Assembly (NCBI GenBank): GCA_013054445.1
Contig: JAAMPI010001374.1
Span: forward strand, 1 to 15,315
Direction: 5' to 3'
Source of the DNA: Cudoniella acicularis
Lineage: Eukaryota; Ascomycota; Leotiomycetes; Helotiales; Helotiaceae
DNA: 15,315 nt
Below, one piece after another: positions 1 through 8,143 of this stretch. The position numbers and the translations under genes were made by a program. The notes below the pieces were generated by a model that saw only the letters and a list, made by a program, of their open reading frames with translations, made no database searches and was not told the origin of the DNA. Numbering within the stretch: position 1 is the stretch's first letter; each line of letters opens with the position of its first letter.

Positions 1-89
1 GAGCTGGCGGATTGCTTCTTTATGTTTGGTAAGAACTCTTCACCTGGCACATAGTCTGGCATCGGTGGAGTGGTAGGTAATTGATCCAT
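1..89 (-). CDS. Unidentified protein, N-terminal fragment (gene continues left of window)
   Basis: On the minus strand an ATG at 89-87 opens a frame that runs without a stop to the window edge (29 complete codons). The visible protein starts MDQLPTTPPMPDYVPGEEF and continues into a Lys-rich stretch. It is Pro-rich and slightly acidic, with no signal peptide or membrane segment. I do not recognise the family. The ATG is the first one after an AT-rich leader (about 90-120) containing TAATTAATTAATTAA. It could also be an internal stretch of open frame. Only the neighbouring sequence can settle whether this is a real first exon. Confidence 0.4.
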   Translation of the reverse strand, partial: MDQLPTTPPMPDYVPGEEFLPNIKKQSAS

Positions 90-566
90 AATTAGTAATT
101 AATTAATTAAGGTCTAAAAGGAGGGGGTGAAAAAATATCGGGTAAGCCTGAACGCACGGACTTATGTCAGTAGGTTCGTTAAGTGGCAGGCATTTCGGAA
201 CACATTGTACAATTACGAGCAAAACAAACACACAGCGAAGAGGTCTTATCTTATATAGATAGTAAAAGTCATTGAAGACCATTCATTTGATTTACACCTC
301 TCCTGAAGTTCCAGCTTCCTTCCAAACTCTCCGATTCATTCCCCTTTCCATCCATTCCCAATAATATGCAATAAAACATGTCCAAAGAATTTACCTATTA
401 ACATCCATCCATTCAACCGCCGCTTCAAACCAGTTCCTGCCACCCAAACCATCTATCAAAAATAATTAGAAGAACAAAGAAGGGGGTATACAAGTACAAA
501 AACATCAACATCAAAAACGCTCATCCATCCCCTATTTTTCTATCCTATTCTTCACCATCCAATCAA
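90..566. other. Intergenic: upstream region of the left-edge gene and 3' flank of the IVY1-like gene
   Basis: No ORF or RNA gene is visible. Both flanking genes are on the minus strand, so this should hold the IVY1 3' UTR (right part) and the promoter/leader of the edge gene (left part). The sequence is AT-rich with CT-rich runs around 300-560 and a TATATAGATAG stretch near 254-264. I see no clear terminator. Confidence 0.5.
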
Positions 567-2129
567 TCAATCAGAAACAACCCCGTCATCATCCGCAACA
601 CTCCACCTCCGCTCTTTCCCATTAACTCCCCCCTGAGGTCCCGTATCACTCACGCTCCTCCTCTCCGGCACCGTAACCTCCTTGTTACCACTCGATAACC
701 CAGCGTCGCTTTTCGGCGGTGAAGGTAGCGGACAGATGGTTTTCGGACTTGTAGCAAGGGAATTTGCTTCTGTGGACGTGTTGAATGCGGTGTCTTCGTC
801 AGCGGGTTCGGCTTCGGGTTCATCGGCTTCGATGCTTGGGAGAACATCTGATTCTTCAATCGGGGCGGGGGCTTCGCCGACGCCGAATTCGTCTTGGATT
901 TGAAGGTGCACTTGTGGGCGGGGTAGTTCTAGGGGGTCGTAGCTAGTTACGCGGTGCATAGTTGGAGGTGGAGAGAAGGGTCGCACGCCGCGAGAGCGGT
1001 TGAGGATTCCGGCTGTAGAGTTGTTGTTGTTTGTGCCAGATTCGGAGAATATGCTGGTTACATCTGTATCTCTTCCTACTCCGCTAGAAGATACGGCTCC
1101 AGCAAGGCTCTGGTATGTCTGACTGTGGCCTTCGACGAGGAGGCTGTCGCTGCGATTGTGGGTTGGTCGGGAGTTGTTAGTGTGATCTTGTCCAGAGTCC
1201 GCAAGTATGGATTTTTGTGGCAGGATGGAGAAGATCTTCGAGTTACCGTGGTTGTCCGACATATCATTTTCGTTTGCAAATAGATCTCGACCTCTTTCTA
1301 ACAGTTCGTCGAGTCCACCTCCAGACCAACCTTTCCGTGCCAAGGCTTCAAATATATCAACTTCTGCTCTCACTAACCCAGCTGCACACTCAACTATGAC
1401 AAGACTCATTTCCTGTCCTTCTCTCAGTAAACCTCTTGCGTGTCCCCCGTGTAAAGAAGTTAAACCATCCAGTTTTTGAGTAAGCCGCACAAGATGATCC
1501 CTGAAAGCACCGACATCCCGTTTTCGTTTCCCGTGCAGTTTAATGCCTTCTTTCTCCATTTTCCGTATGTCCCGGCTCATGCTCTTTGCTTCTTTCTGAT
1601 ATCTTTCTTCTTCCTCTTCCATCCGCCTCCGCCATTGATCCAGCTCACTCAACAACGGAACCTCGAAACTCCGGTACACAGTCTCGCTGAGAATTTGTTG
1701 ATGATTAGCGATAAGCTGATGTACGCCACTTGCTGCTAGTAGACTATCAGCTGTACAGCTTCCACCTCCTTGGGCCGAGAACGAATTCGATAAACTCCCC
1801 GTACTGATGTTTAAGCTTGGGGAGCGAGCTTCCTTTAATCGAGCGCATGCTTCAAGTGCAGAGCCAAAGGTGCTGGCGGATGAGGAGAGAGCGGCGAGGG
1901 CTAGGCGGTAGGCTTTTGCAGAAGTGAGAAGGTCCGAGTAGGCTGTCTGTGAAGCCTCGAGGTCAGTTTTTGTCAGGACGGAATCCGATGCTATCGGCGG
2001 CGGAGGGAGAGGTAAATTGAATGTTGAGGGGATTGGTTGCGATGTTGAGGCATATGAATAAGCTGGAGATCCCGGGATCGGTGGGAGAGCGCTGGCTGAG
2101 GGCGGACGAGAGTCAGATATGGTTGCCAT
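567..2129 (-). CDS. IVY1: IVY1-like phospholipid-binding I-BAR protein
   Basis: Predicted 520 aa from the ATG at 2129-2127, which sits in a strong GCCGCCATGG context. The frame is open upstream to a TAG but has no earlier ATG. Residues about 52-284 match my recollection of the fungal IVY1 family: helical N-terminal part, the NHQQILSETVYRSFEVPLL segment, a highly charged coiled coil (WRRRMEEEEERYQKEAKSM region), then the hallmark FEALARKGWSGGGLDELLER. Yeast Ivy1 is a vacuole/endosome inverse-BAR protein that binds phosphoinositides, the Rab7 homologue Ypt7 and Vps33, and affects Fab1 and TORC1 signalling. The N-terminus (Ser/Pro-rich) and C-terminal 220 residues (acidic and Ser-rich) look disordered. 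The C-terminus carries RRSVS and RRWS, basophilic-kinase-type sites. No intron is needed. It is divergent from APT1. The family call is from memory of conserved motifs, not from an alignment. Confidence 0.82.
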   Translation of the reverse strand: MATISDSRPPSASALPPIPGSPAYSYASTSQPIPSTFNLPLPPPPIASDSVLTKTDLEASQTAYSDLLTSAKAYRLALAALSSSASTFGSALEACARLKEARSPSLNISTGSLSNSFSAQGGGSCTADSLLAASGVHQLIANHQQILSETVYRSFEVPLLSELDQWRRRMEEEEERYQKEAKSMSRDIRKMEKEGIKLHGKRKRDVGAFRDHLVRLTQKLDGLTSLHGGHARGLLREGQEMSLVIVECAAGLVRAEVDIFEALARKGWSGGGLDELLERGRDLFANENDMSDNHGNSKIFSILPQKSILADSGQDHTNNSRPTHNRSDSLLVEGHSQTYQSLAGAVSSSGVGRDTDVTSIFSESGTNNNNSTAGILNRSRGVRPFSPPPTMHRVTSYDPLELPRPQVHLQIQDEFGVGEAPAPIEESDVLPSIEADEPEAEPADEDTAFNTSTEANSLATSPKTICPLPSPPKSDAGLSSGNKEVTVPERRSVSDTGPQGGVNGKERRWSVADDDGVVSD

Positions 2130-2575
2130 GGCGGCTTTTGGTGATGTTGTTCCAAGCAATTTTGTAGCCAAGATGAAGGATTTGCGAGTGTGCTAGGGGC
2201 ATCACAAGGAGAAGTCCAAAAAGGGTGCTCTGAAGAAGATTACGACTGAGACATCTGGCACTTGATGGAGGATGCGTGGGTCTGGCAGGTTGCCATGGAT
2301 GGTCGTCTCCTGACAGCTCCTTATCGGATCAACAAGGCTAAGATAAGGATCTTTTTCGGTGTTAGGGACCCCTAAATTAGATGCGATGCGGCCCAGGATA
2401 ACCCGATGCCGGCGGGCAGCAACTTCAATTCAGGAATCCCAACTTCTTCAACTCTCCTTCAGCACCCTCAAATCCTACAACGACTCTTTCCACCTTACAT
2501 TGCAATCTGGCTAGCTGTCTTGATTGTTTATTCTGTCTTTTCTGAAAACACAAACCGAATAAAAACTCAAACAAC
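2130..2575. promoter_or_regulatory. Divergent intergenic promoter region between IVY1 and APT1
   Basis: 446 bp separate the two start codons, so both promoters must lie here. Visible motifs are two GATA cores, TTATC at 2321-2325 and GATAA at 2342-2346, 17 bp apart in opposite orientation, and a TTAGGG at 2362-2367. The last 100 bp before the APT1 ATG are CT-rich then A-rich (ending ACTCAAACAACATG), typical of a fungal leader. No clear TATA box. Assigning GATA-factor control is inference from the motif alone. Confidence 0.5.
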
Positions 2576-3462
2576 ATGCCTCCACCCTCCGCCCTCGTCG
2601 TCCCCGCAGTGACGAAGCACACAGCAACTGTAATTATGGCCCATGGTTTGGGTGATACCGGCGCAGGTATGTTGATCATGGAGCAATATCTCTACAAATA
2701 TGCGGCATATTTGTCATAGTCTTGTCTTGTCATCGAGTTCGGGAGATCGAGCAGTGCTAATCCAACTACAGGTTGGGTATCACTCGCAGAGAACTGGCGT
2801 CGTCGCCAAAAGTTCCAAGAAGTCAAATTCGTCTTCCCAAATGCGCCTCAAATACCAATTACTGTGAACTTCGGCATGCAGATGCCAGGTTGGTATGATA
2901 TCGTAAGGCCCCGCAATGGAGTTCGTTGACACAGCTTTCTACAACCACGGTTGAACTCAGCTAACGATTTCCGTCCTAGACATCATTCAACGACCTTCAG
3001 GTTGGAGAAGACGAAGCAGGAATCTTAAAATCAAGGGATATCTTTCAAGCCCTGATCAAATCCGAAATGGATAGCGGCATCCCGTCGAATCGAATTGTCC
3101 TGGGTGGATTTAGTCAAGGCGGTGCTATGTCAATTTTTTCCGGCATCACCGCTCCTCAAAAGCTCGGCGGTATTTTTGGATTGAGTTGTTACCTACTTTT
3201 ACCCAACAAGATCAAGGAGCTCCTCCCAAAAGACAACCCAAATAAGGACACCCCTATTTTCATGGGTCATGGTGATAGCGATCCTCTTGTACTTCCAGCA
3301 TGGGGTCAGAAAACTGCTGATGTGCTGAAAAGTGGAGGATGGACGGTCAATTTGAAATTTTACGGAGGCCTCCAACACTCTGCAGATCCAACTGAGATTG
3401 ATGATGTGGAGAAGTACTTGAACGAAAGTATACCTCCGATCGGTGACAAGGAGAGTTTGTGA
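2576..3462 (+). CDS. APT1: Acyl-protein thioesterase 1 (APT1), palmitoyl-protein hydrolase
   Basis: Three exons: 2576-2666, 2772-2902 and 2980-3462, giving 234 aa. Introns are 105 nt (GTATGT...CTACAG, branch GCTAAT) and 77 nt (GTAAGG...CCTAG, branch GCTAAC). The enzyme is a cytosolic alpha/beta hydrolase that removes S-palmitate from proteins (EC 3.1.2.22). Family marks: VIMAHGLGDTGAGW near residues 19-32, PNAPQIPITVNFGMQMPGWYD (50-73 region, split by intron 2 just after), nucleophile elbow GFSQGG with Ser119, acid Asp175 in HGDSDP, and His207 in GLQHSAD. The triad is complete, and length and spacing agree with human APT1 (Ser119/Asp174/His208). No Cys follows Met1, so the Cys2 palmitoylation used by mammalian APT1 is absent. 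The stop is TGA followed by CTA G, with an open in-frame extension (separate entry). Confidence 0.95.
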
Positions 3463-3603
3463 CTAGCTGGGGAATCTTGGGTGGAGATTTATAAAGGCCC
3501 CTTGTTCCTGCTCGGGCTCATAGTTGCGGTCATAGCTGGATGGCTTTTAGTCAAAAGTGGTAAGAAGATACCAAGCGAGCAGAAGAAGCTCCACACGATG
3601 TGA
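3460..3603 (+). other. Candidate stop-codon readthrough extension of APT1 encoding a tail anchor
   Basis: The APT1 stop (3460-3462) reads TGA CTA G, the leaky-stop context established for fungal and animal readthrough proteins. In the same frame, 46 sense codons (3463-3600) follow before a second TGA (3601-3603). The extension starts LAGESWVEIYK, then has one hydrophobic helix of about 19 residues (GPLFLLGLIVAVIAGWLLV, codons 3496-3552), then a basic, polar tail with KSGKK and QKK. That is the layout of a tail-anchored membrane protein. Readthrough would give about 281 aa. Rival explanations: a 39-nt intron (donor GTATAC at 3428, acceptor CTAG ending 3466) that would remove the stop in frame, although 39 nt is very short; a fixed nonsense mutation in a once-longer gene; or chance. 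Confidence 0.65.
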
Positions 3604-4457
3604 CACACTGACGAGAGATATTTGCATTATAAATGCATACACACTGGTTTTGAGGTAACGATAGATTCACGAAAAGCGTTGGAACTAGAATTTCAAGAAA
3701 ATACCCTTCCATGTGGTGAGAAGTGTCCGAACTGATTTGAAAAACTGCTTCGTTGCAGAACTCTCATAAACAGATCCATCATTCCGCCCTCCATTTGACT
3801 TGTATCATTACTTCTGAGATTCGAGATCTTCCCTCTCGTGATAAGTTGGTCAAACAATTCTGATAGAAATCGTTCCTATTGGAATTTTTATTCCAACTAT
3901 ACACTATTCCTGCAAGTACAGTATTAATTCAAGGCCTCAATCATTCCACAAAAGATTCTATTGAGCTTCGCGTTGGATTAATAGCTCTCAACTGAGTAGC
4001 TTCGTCCTAGTATGCGTAAGTGCTCGACATAGATAGGCAGTGGTGTTGCAAAACTTTAGTGGGAATCTCTTCTCCTTTCCGTTATTTAGTCGCTCATAGG
4101 TCCGTGCATGAACTGCCATCCGAATACAACACTTCAAAAGAATGAACGCCATGTAGCTACTAGATATAATAAGAAAAGCATGTACATAACCCAGTGTAAT
4201 CTTTTCATATAATCTGATACCAAGATAATTTTGAAATTCATAGTAATTTAGGGATCTTAACTGTTATCGAAGCACGGGGTGTTTTAAAGCAAATTGCTTA
4301 TACTTACTAACGCTAATGAAAAATTACCAACCAGTAGTAAACTGCTTAGAATAGGAAAGTGCAATAATGGAAAGTAGCGTAAGTGCATAGAGAAAATCCC
4401 AGGTAAGCAGACAGTGTGGTTAGAGGCACTTAGAGTGACTAAGAGCTGTGGTGGAAG
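3604..4457. other. Intergenic, AT-rich, no gene seen
   Basis: Downstream flank of APT1. No ORF of note on either strand and no RNA gene recognised. A perfect 6-bp inverted repeat with 3-nt loop (TGCATTATAAATGCA) lies at 3623-3637, just after the second APT1 stop. It is short and AT-rich, so may mean nothing. The rest is AT-rich unique-looking sequence with many short TA-rich words, possibly old decayed repeat DNA, but I cannot identify any element. Confidence 0.5.
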
Positions 4458-4996
4458 TGTTGGCCCTACTGGGATATGGATTGATTTATTGTCAGCTGGC
4501 GGTCGCTAGACCATGTGACTGCCCCTCCCTTGATGGTTGGGTCTTCCACGTTATGCGTAGGTTGCTATTCTAATGTTTTTCTGAGCTACTCTTACTTGGC
4601 AAGCCGTTCATTTGTTCTCCTACTCAGCCACCCTTGTTGTCCCTTGTACACTCTTTGACTCGGGCCACTGGCCTCAGTCCTTGTCCTTCCTTTGGGTAGC
4701 GCGCGTACGCTTGCCTTCTAGTTCTTTCTTGTCTATCCCTCTGGTTTTTATTCAGCTGGCTCCGCGCTCCCCTCGGGTTGCGCCTCATCGCCCCCACTGT
4801 CCCCTGTTGGCTCTCCTTCCGTCCCCGGTGTCCTGGGTTCTCTCCCTATGAGCCACTGACCTTCCTCCGTTTGCCGTCTCGAACCGTTTCTCCGTTATGC
4901 ACCGGCGGCTGTATGCGGTCTTGGTTAGCCAGTCGGCCAATACCTTGACGCCCTTAGTCAGGAGCCATGCCCTACTGGGATATGTGAGACGGCACA
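4458..4996. repeat. Possible solo LTR or other repeat remnant
   Basis: A 539-bp block begins TGTTGG and ends GGCACA (TG...CA, TGT...ACA ends as in LTRs). It has no coding potential and is much more C/T- and GC-rich (especially 4610-4960) than its AT-rich flanks. A 16-bp exact direct repeat, GCCCTACTGGGATATG, occurs near both ends (4463-4478 and 4969-4984). An inverted GGTC-GCTA-GACC lies near 4501-4512, followed by CATGTGAC. Against an LTR: the flanks (GGAAG and TTGGG) are not a target-site duplication. A GGAAG does occur at 5000-5004, three bases further on. This is a composition and end-motif call only. Confidence 0.3.
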
Positions 4997-5451
4997 TTGG
5001 GAAGTTTCCCCCTTTCCATTCAGGGGTATTTTATAAATTATGTTGGTTTGGGTTTGTGGATGAGGGAATAGAATAACCTGGGCTTGAGTCAAACTGGATT
5101 ATCATGTTGTAACGGAGTCCCTTGGTTATTTGTATTAGCAATCATGAGTGCATTTCCAGCCGACATTGCCTTGCTGCCATCAAATGAAATTGCTTTGACA
5201 GTAGGGAAATGCCTATCAAGATGGTGGCAAGTGGTCTTCATATTGATATCGAATCGGTGCTTGCAAGATGGCTATAAGCCTCAAAAGTCCTGCCCCGTGT
5301 TGTTTGTACCACTCTTGCATTGATCAACTATCGTTCGTTCAAGATCAAGTCCGCAAAAAGCCCAAACGCTCATTCCATGCGTGACCCGGCTATCCCATAA
5401 CAGCAGCAAAACCAGCAAAGAAGCAAATTCCAGTCCCAACCTGTAAACCCT
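4997..5451. other. Intergenic; 3' flank of RPL24
   Basis: No supported gene. Short open frames here lack any recognisable domain. The last 100 bp should be the RPL24 3' UTR (the gene is on the minus strand and ends at 5452). Nothing else stands out. Confidence 0.5.
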
Positions 5452-6206
5452 CTACTTAGTTCTAGCCTGGACCTTCTGTTGTGCACCCTTCGCTCCCTGC
5501 TTGCTCGTCACTCTTGAGGTCTGTCCCTTCGCAGCACCGGCGGCACTCTTCGCCTTCTCAGCCTTCTTTGCGGATGCGGCAGCAGCGCGTTTCTCCTTGC
5601 CTTCCTTGATTGCTTGGGCGCGTGCGGCGGAGCGGGCTTCTGGGCGCATGCTTCGGCGTTCTTTGATCACATCGAGGGAGGCACCGACGATGGCTCGTTG
5701 CGACTTAACGGTACGGCGGGAGCGCTTCTTTGCTACTTCCTATTCATTCCAAGTCCCGTCAGCATTTATATCTTCACGCCCACGTTTTCTGAGCAGGTTC
5801 TAGCGCCCTTCGAAGGGGAAAATTGGCATTTCGTACCTCAGAGATACCCTTCTTGTGTTGTCTTCGGAAAAGAACGGTCCATGCGATACGACGGGGGTTC
5901 TTGCGCTGGAGGAATAGGGATTCGGTCTTGCCATTTTGGAAACGGAAGATCTTGCTGTCGCCACGGATGTAGAGCTTGCCCTGTAAATCAATCCGTCAGC
6001 ATTTCTCCTTTCCCAACATGCCCTTCCTCGATCGCCTTCGAATCCCCTCCATTATGCCATTTCTCCATTATTCCTCGAGTAAATTCTCTTTGTCTTTCGC
6101 TACCAACATGCAATTCCGCAGCCGCTGAAGAGGGTATCTTGGGGAAAATTCGTACCTTTCCGGGGTAGATCTTCTCGCCGGAGAAGGTATCGTCGTAGGT
6201 ACGCAT
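5452..6206 (-). CDS. RPL24: 60S ribosomal protein L24 (eL24)
   Basis: Spliced minus-strand gene with exons 6206-6156 (codons 1-17), 5980-5837 (18-65) and 5739-5452 (66-160), giving 160 aa. Introns of 175 nt (GTACGA...TTACAG, branch GCTGAC) and 97 nt (GTACGA...AATAG, branch TGCTGAC) both fall between codons. The protein starts [17 protein letters not shown] and continues [20 protein letters not shown], then the eL24 core with [18 protein letters not shown] and [20 protein letters not shown], then a long Ala/Lys-rich basic tail typical of this family. It is a structural protein of the large cytosolic ribosomal subunit. The start is fixed by the conserved fungal N-terminus. It shares its upstream region with TRM44 on the other strand, pairing a ribosomal gene with a tRNA-modification gene. 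Confidence 0.97.
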
Positions 6207-6631
6207 TTTGGTGATGTGCCGACGACTGTGGTTAGTTGGTGAGAGATTGGCGTTGAATTGTCGTTGTTCGGCGTCACATTCAAAAGTCGCGAATTTCCTG
6301 TGTGGGAGGCGCTAAATTCTCGCTTGACAGGAAGGGCCTAGCGCGGCCCTAAGGCTGTGATGCCTCATTGCGATTTTGCAGCGTCTCAGCCGCATCAATC
6401 ACCTTAACAACCGCGGCATTTGCTTCTAGTAACGCGATATTGAGTCGTGTAGATGGATGGATGCTACGATTGATTTCTCGTACATTGACCCCCTCTAAGA
6501 GAGCCCTGGCGGTCTCAGAGCCAATTCATCACGTGACACGTCATCAACACCAAACCGCGAGAAGACCACTTTTATTGAGCAGAAATCCACTTTTCAAGTC
6601 TCCAAGCCCTCTTCAAAAATTCGGGTTCAAA
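6207..6631. promoter_or_regulatory. Divergent promoter region RPL24 / TRM44
   Basis: 425 bp between the two start codons. On the RPL24 side there is a CCCTAA (6347-6352; TTAGGG on the RPL24 sense strand), a telobox-like core of a kind reported in ribosomal-protein promoters of several fungi, next to AGGGCCTAG (6333-6341). Toward TRM44 there is a CCAAT (6521-6525) and a perfect TCACGTGA palindrome (6529-6536). No obvious TATA box, as is common for housekeeping genes. The region also contains an open frame continuous with TRM44 (see findings). Confidence 0.55.
6521..6536 (+). promoter_or_regulatory. CCAAT box plus TCACGTGA E-box
   Basis: CCAAT at 6521-6525 is followed three bases later by the 8-bp palindrome TCACGTGA, about 100 bp upstream of the preferred TRM44 ATG. 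CACGTG is the core site for bHLH factors (Cbf1/USF type), and CCAAT is bound by the HAP/CBC complex. Their tight spacing upstream of 6632 supports this stretch being promoter DNA and not coding. Function is inferred from the motifs only. Confidence 0.5.
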
Positions 6632-8143
6632 ATGCCTCATTCGACGATGATACCTGTGCCCGCCGACCCTGACTCTCTTCCGCCCCTAGAGGAGGTCTCA
6701 GGGACTGGTTGGACTCCGCTCTTCAAACATGAATGTTCATTTCCTCCTGAGATCTTCAGACAGGTTATGCAGAATCTCATCCGAAATCCCAATATCAATA
6801 CGAATCACCTCTTCCGTGCAGATATCGCTCTCGATGTCCCATTCAACGATGGAGATACTCACTTCGAGACGGAGATACCTCCGCGAATCACTCACTTCAA
6901 GAATCTCGATCTCAAAACCGTGATGGTTCGGACTATGATCCCAAGAAACATGCTCGTGGACAAGCCATTAGACCAAACATGCCTCTTTCATGAGCGTATT
7001 GAAGAATCGGGTGAAGTTTTATCTCTTGTGTCATACCTACCACACATATCTTCTGCTGCCGAATCACCATTCTATCATCCTGCCGTACGCGGGATAGGCT
7101 TTCTACACAAGTACTGCCCTAAATCGAAAGAAGGCACAATCTCAATTCATTACTCATTTTTCGATTTGGAACCTCGATCACCTAAGCTTGAACGGACTGC
7201 TTTACATTTACTTGCCGTTGTGCACAAGCATGGCCAAGGAAGCGCGGCGGGATATGTGAAGAGAGTACAGCACGATGTCATTCTCCCTCAAGCAACAGTA
7301 CAAAACACCTACGCACGGCTAAAAGCAAAATATGGTAAGGCATTATGTCAGGGATGGATTGAAGTCACGGATCCGACCAAGCACGTCTTTGAAGATCTTG
7401 CCATCGCTGCGTTCTTGATCGAATTATGGGCTGAGATGTACCATGGGAGGTCATTTCCAGGTTTCGTGGATATTGGCTGCGGTAATGGGCTGCTCATTCA
7501 CATTCTAATTGAGGAGGGATACTCAGGTTGGGGCTTCGACGCAAGAAAGCGAAAGTCGTGGGTAACATGGAGCCCGAAAGCACAAGATAATTTGAAAGAA
7601 CTCGTCTTGATTCCGTTTATAATACAGAGGGGACAACCATCCAAAGAAATTATCAACCCAGAACATCGATCAAAAAACACGGACGACCAAGAGGAAAATG
7701 CACAGAGCAAGCCAGGAACACATGATGGGATCTTCCCAACGGGTACATTCATCATCTCCAACCATGCTGATGAATTAACACCCTGGACACCAATTCTAGC
7801 CAATGAATCCGAATCCCCATTCTTAATGATCCCATGTTGCAGTCATGCACTGAGCGGCGCCAAGTTTCGAGCACCTCCTCCCAAGAACGCTGGGGGAGTT
7901 GCAAGTTCGGCATTTGCATCACTCTGTGCATGGGTGTCAAATATAGCCACTGACTGTGGATGGGAGGTTGAGAAGGAGATGCTGCGGATTCCAAGTACTA
8001 GGAATACGGCCTTGATCGGAAGGCGAAGAACGCTTAAATATGAAGAAGTCGATGTCAATGATGTTATTCGGAAATATGGCGGTGCAGCAGGATTTGAAGA
8101 AAGCTCATTGAAGCTCGTAAAGGGGGCAGCGAGGGGGCATTGA
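6632..8143 (+). CDS. TRM44: tRNA (uracil-2'-O-)-methyltransferase Trm44
   Basis: Intronless, 503 aa from the ATG at 6632 (context TCAAAATGCC). The family enzyme methylates the 2'-OH of U44 in eukaryotic tRNA-Ser using S-adenosylmethionine. The SAM-binding motif is FVDIGCGNGLL at about residues 278-288, followed by the Trm44-typical GYSGWGFDARKRKSW. Later come NHADELTPWTP (about residue 380) and PCCSHALSGAKF (about 398-410), both characteristic of this family. Length is similar to yeast Trm44 (567 aa). The open frame extends upstream to at least 6368, with another ATG at 6461 that would add 57 mostly basic residues. I prefer 6632 because CCAAT and CACGTG sites lie between the two ATGs. It is convergent with the coiled-coil gene downstream. 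Confidence 0.9.
   Translation: MPHSTMIPVPADPDSLPPLEEVSGTGWTPLFKHECSFPPEIFRQVMQNLIRNPNINTNHLFRADIALDVPFNDGDTHFETEIPPRITHFKNLDLKTVMVRTMIPRNMLVDKPLDQTCLFHERIEESGEVLSLVSYLPHISSAAESPFYHPAVRGIGFLHKYCPKSKEGTISIHYSFFDLEPRSPKLERTALHLLAVVHKHGQGSAAGYVKRVQHDVILPQATVQNTYARLKAKYGKALCQGWIEVTDPTKHVFEDLAIAAFLIELWAEMYHGRSFPGFVDIGCGNGLLIHILIEEGYSGWGFDARKRKSWVTWSPKAQDNLKELVLIPFIIQRGQPSKEIINPEHRSKNTDDQEENAQSKPGTHDGIFPTGTFIISNHADELTPWTPILANESESPFLMIPCCSHALSGAKFRAPPPKNAGGVASSAFASLCAWVSNIATDCGWEVEKEMLRIPSTRNTALIGRRRTLKYEEVDVNDVIRKYGGAAGFEESSLKLVKGAARGH

Noticed and set aside
567..2171. IVY1 start at 2171
   Set aside because: That codon is TTG. The first ATG in frame is 2129-2127, in a strong GCCGCCATGG context.
6368..6460. 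TRM44 start at 6368
   Set aside because: The codon is TTG, not ATG. Only 6461 and 6632 are usable ATGs.
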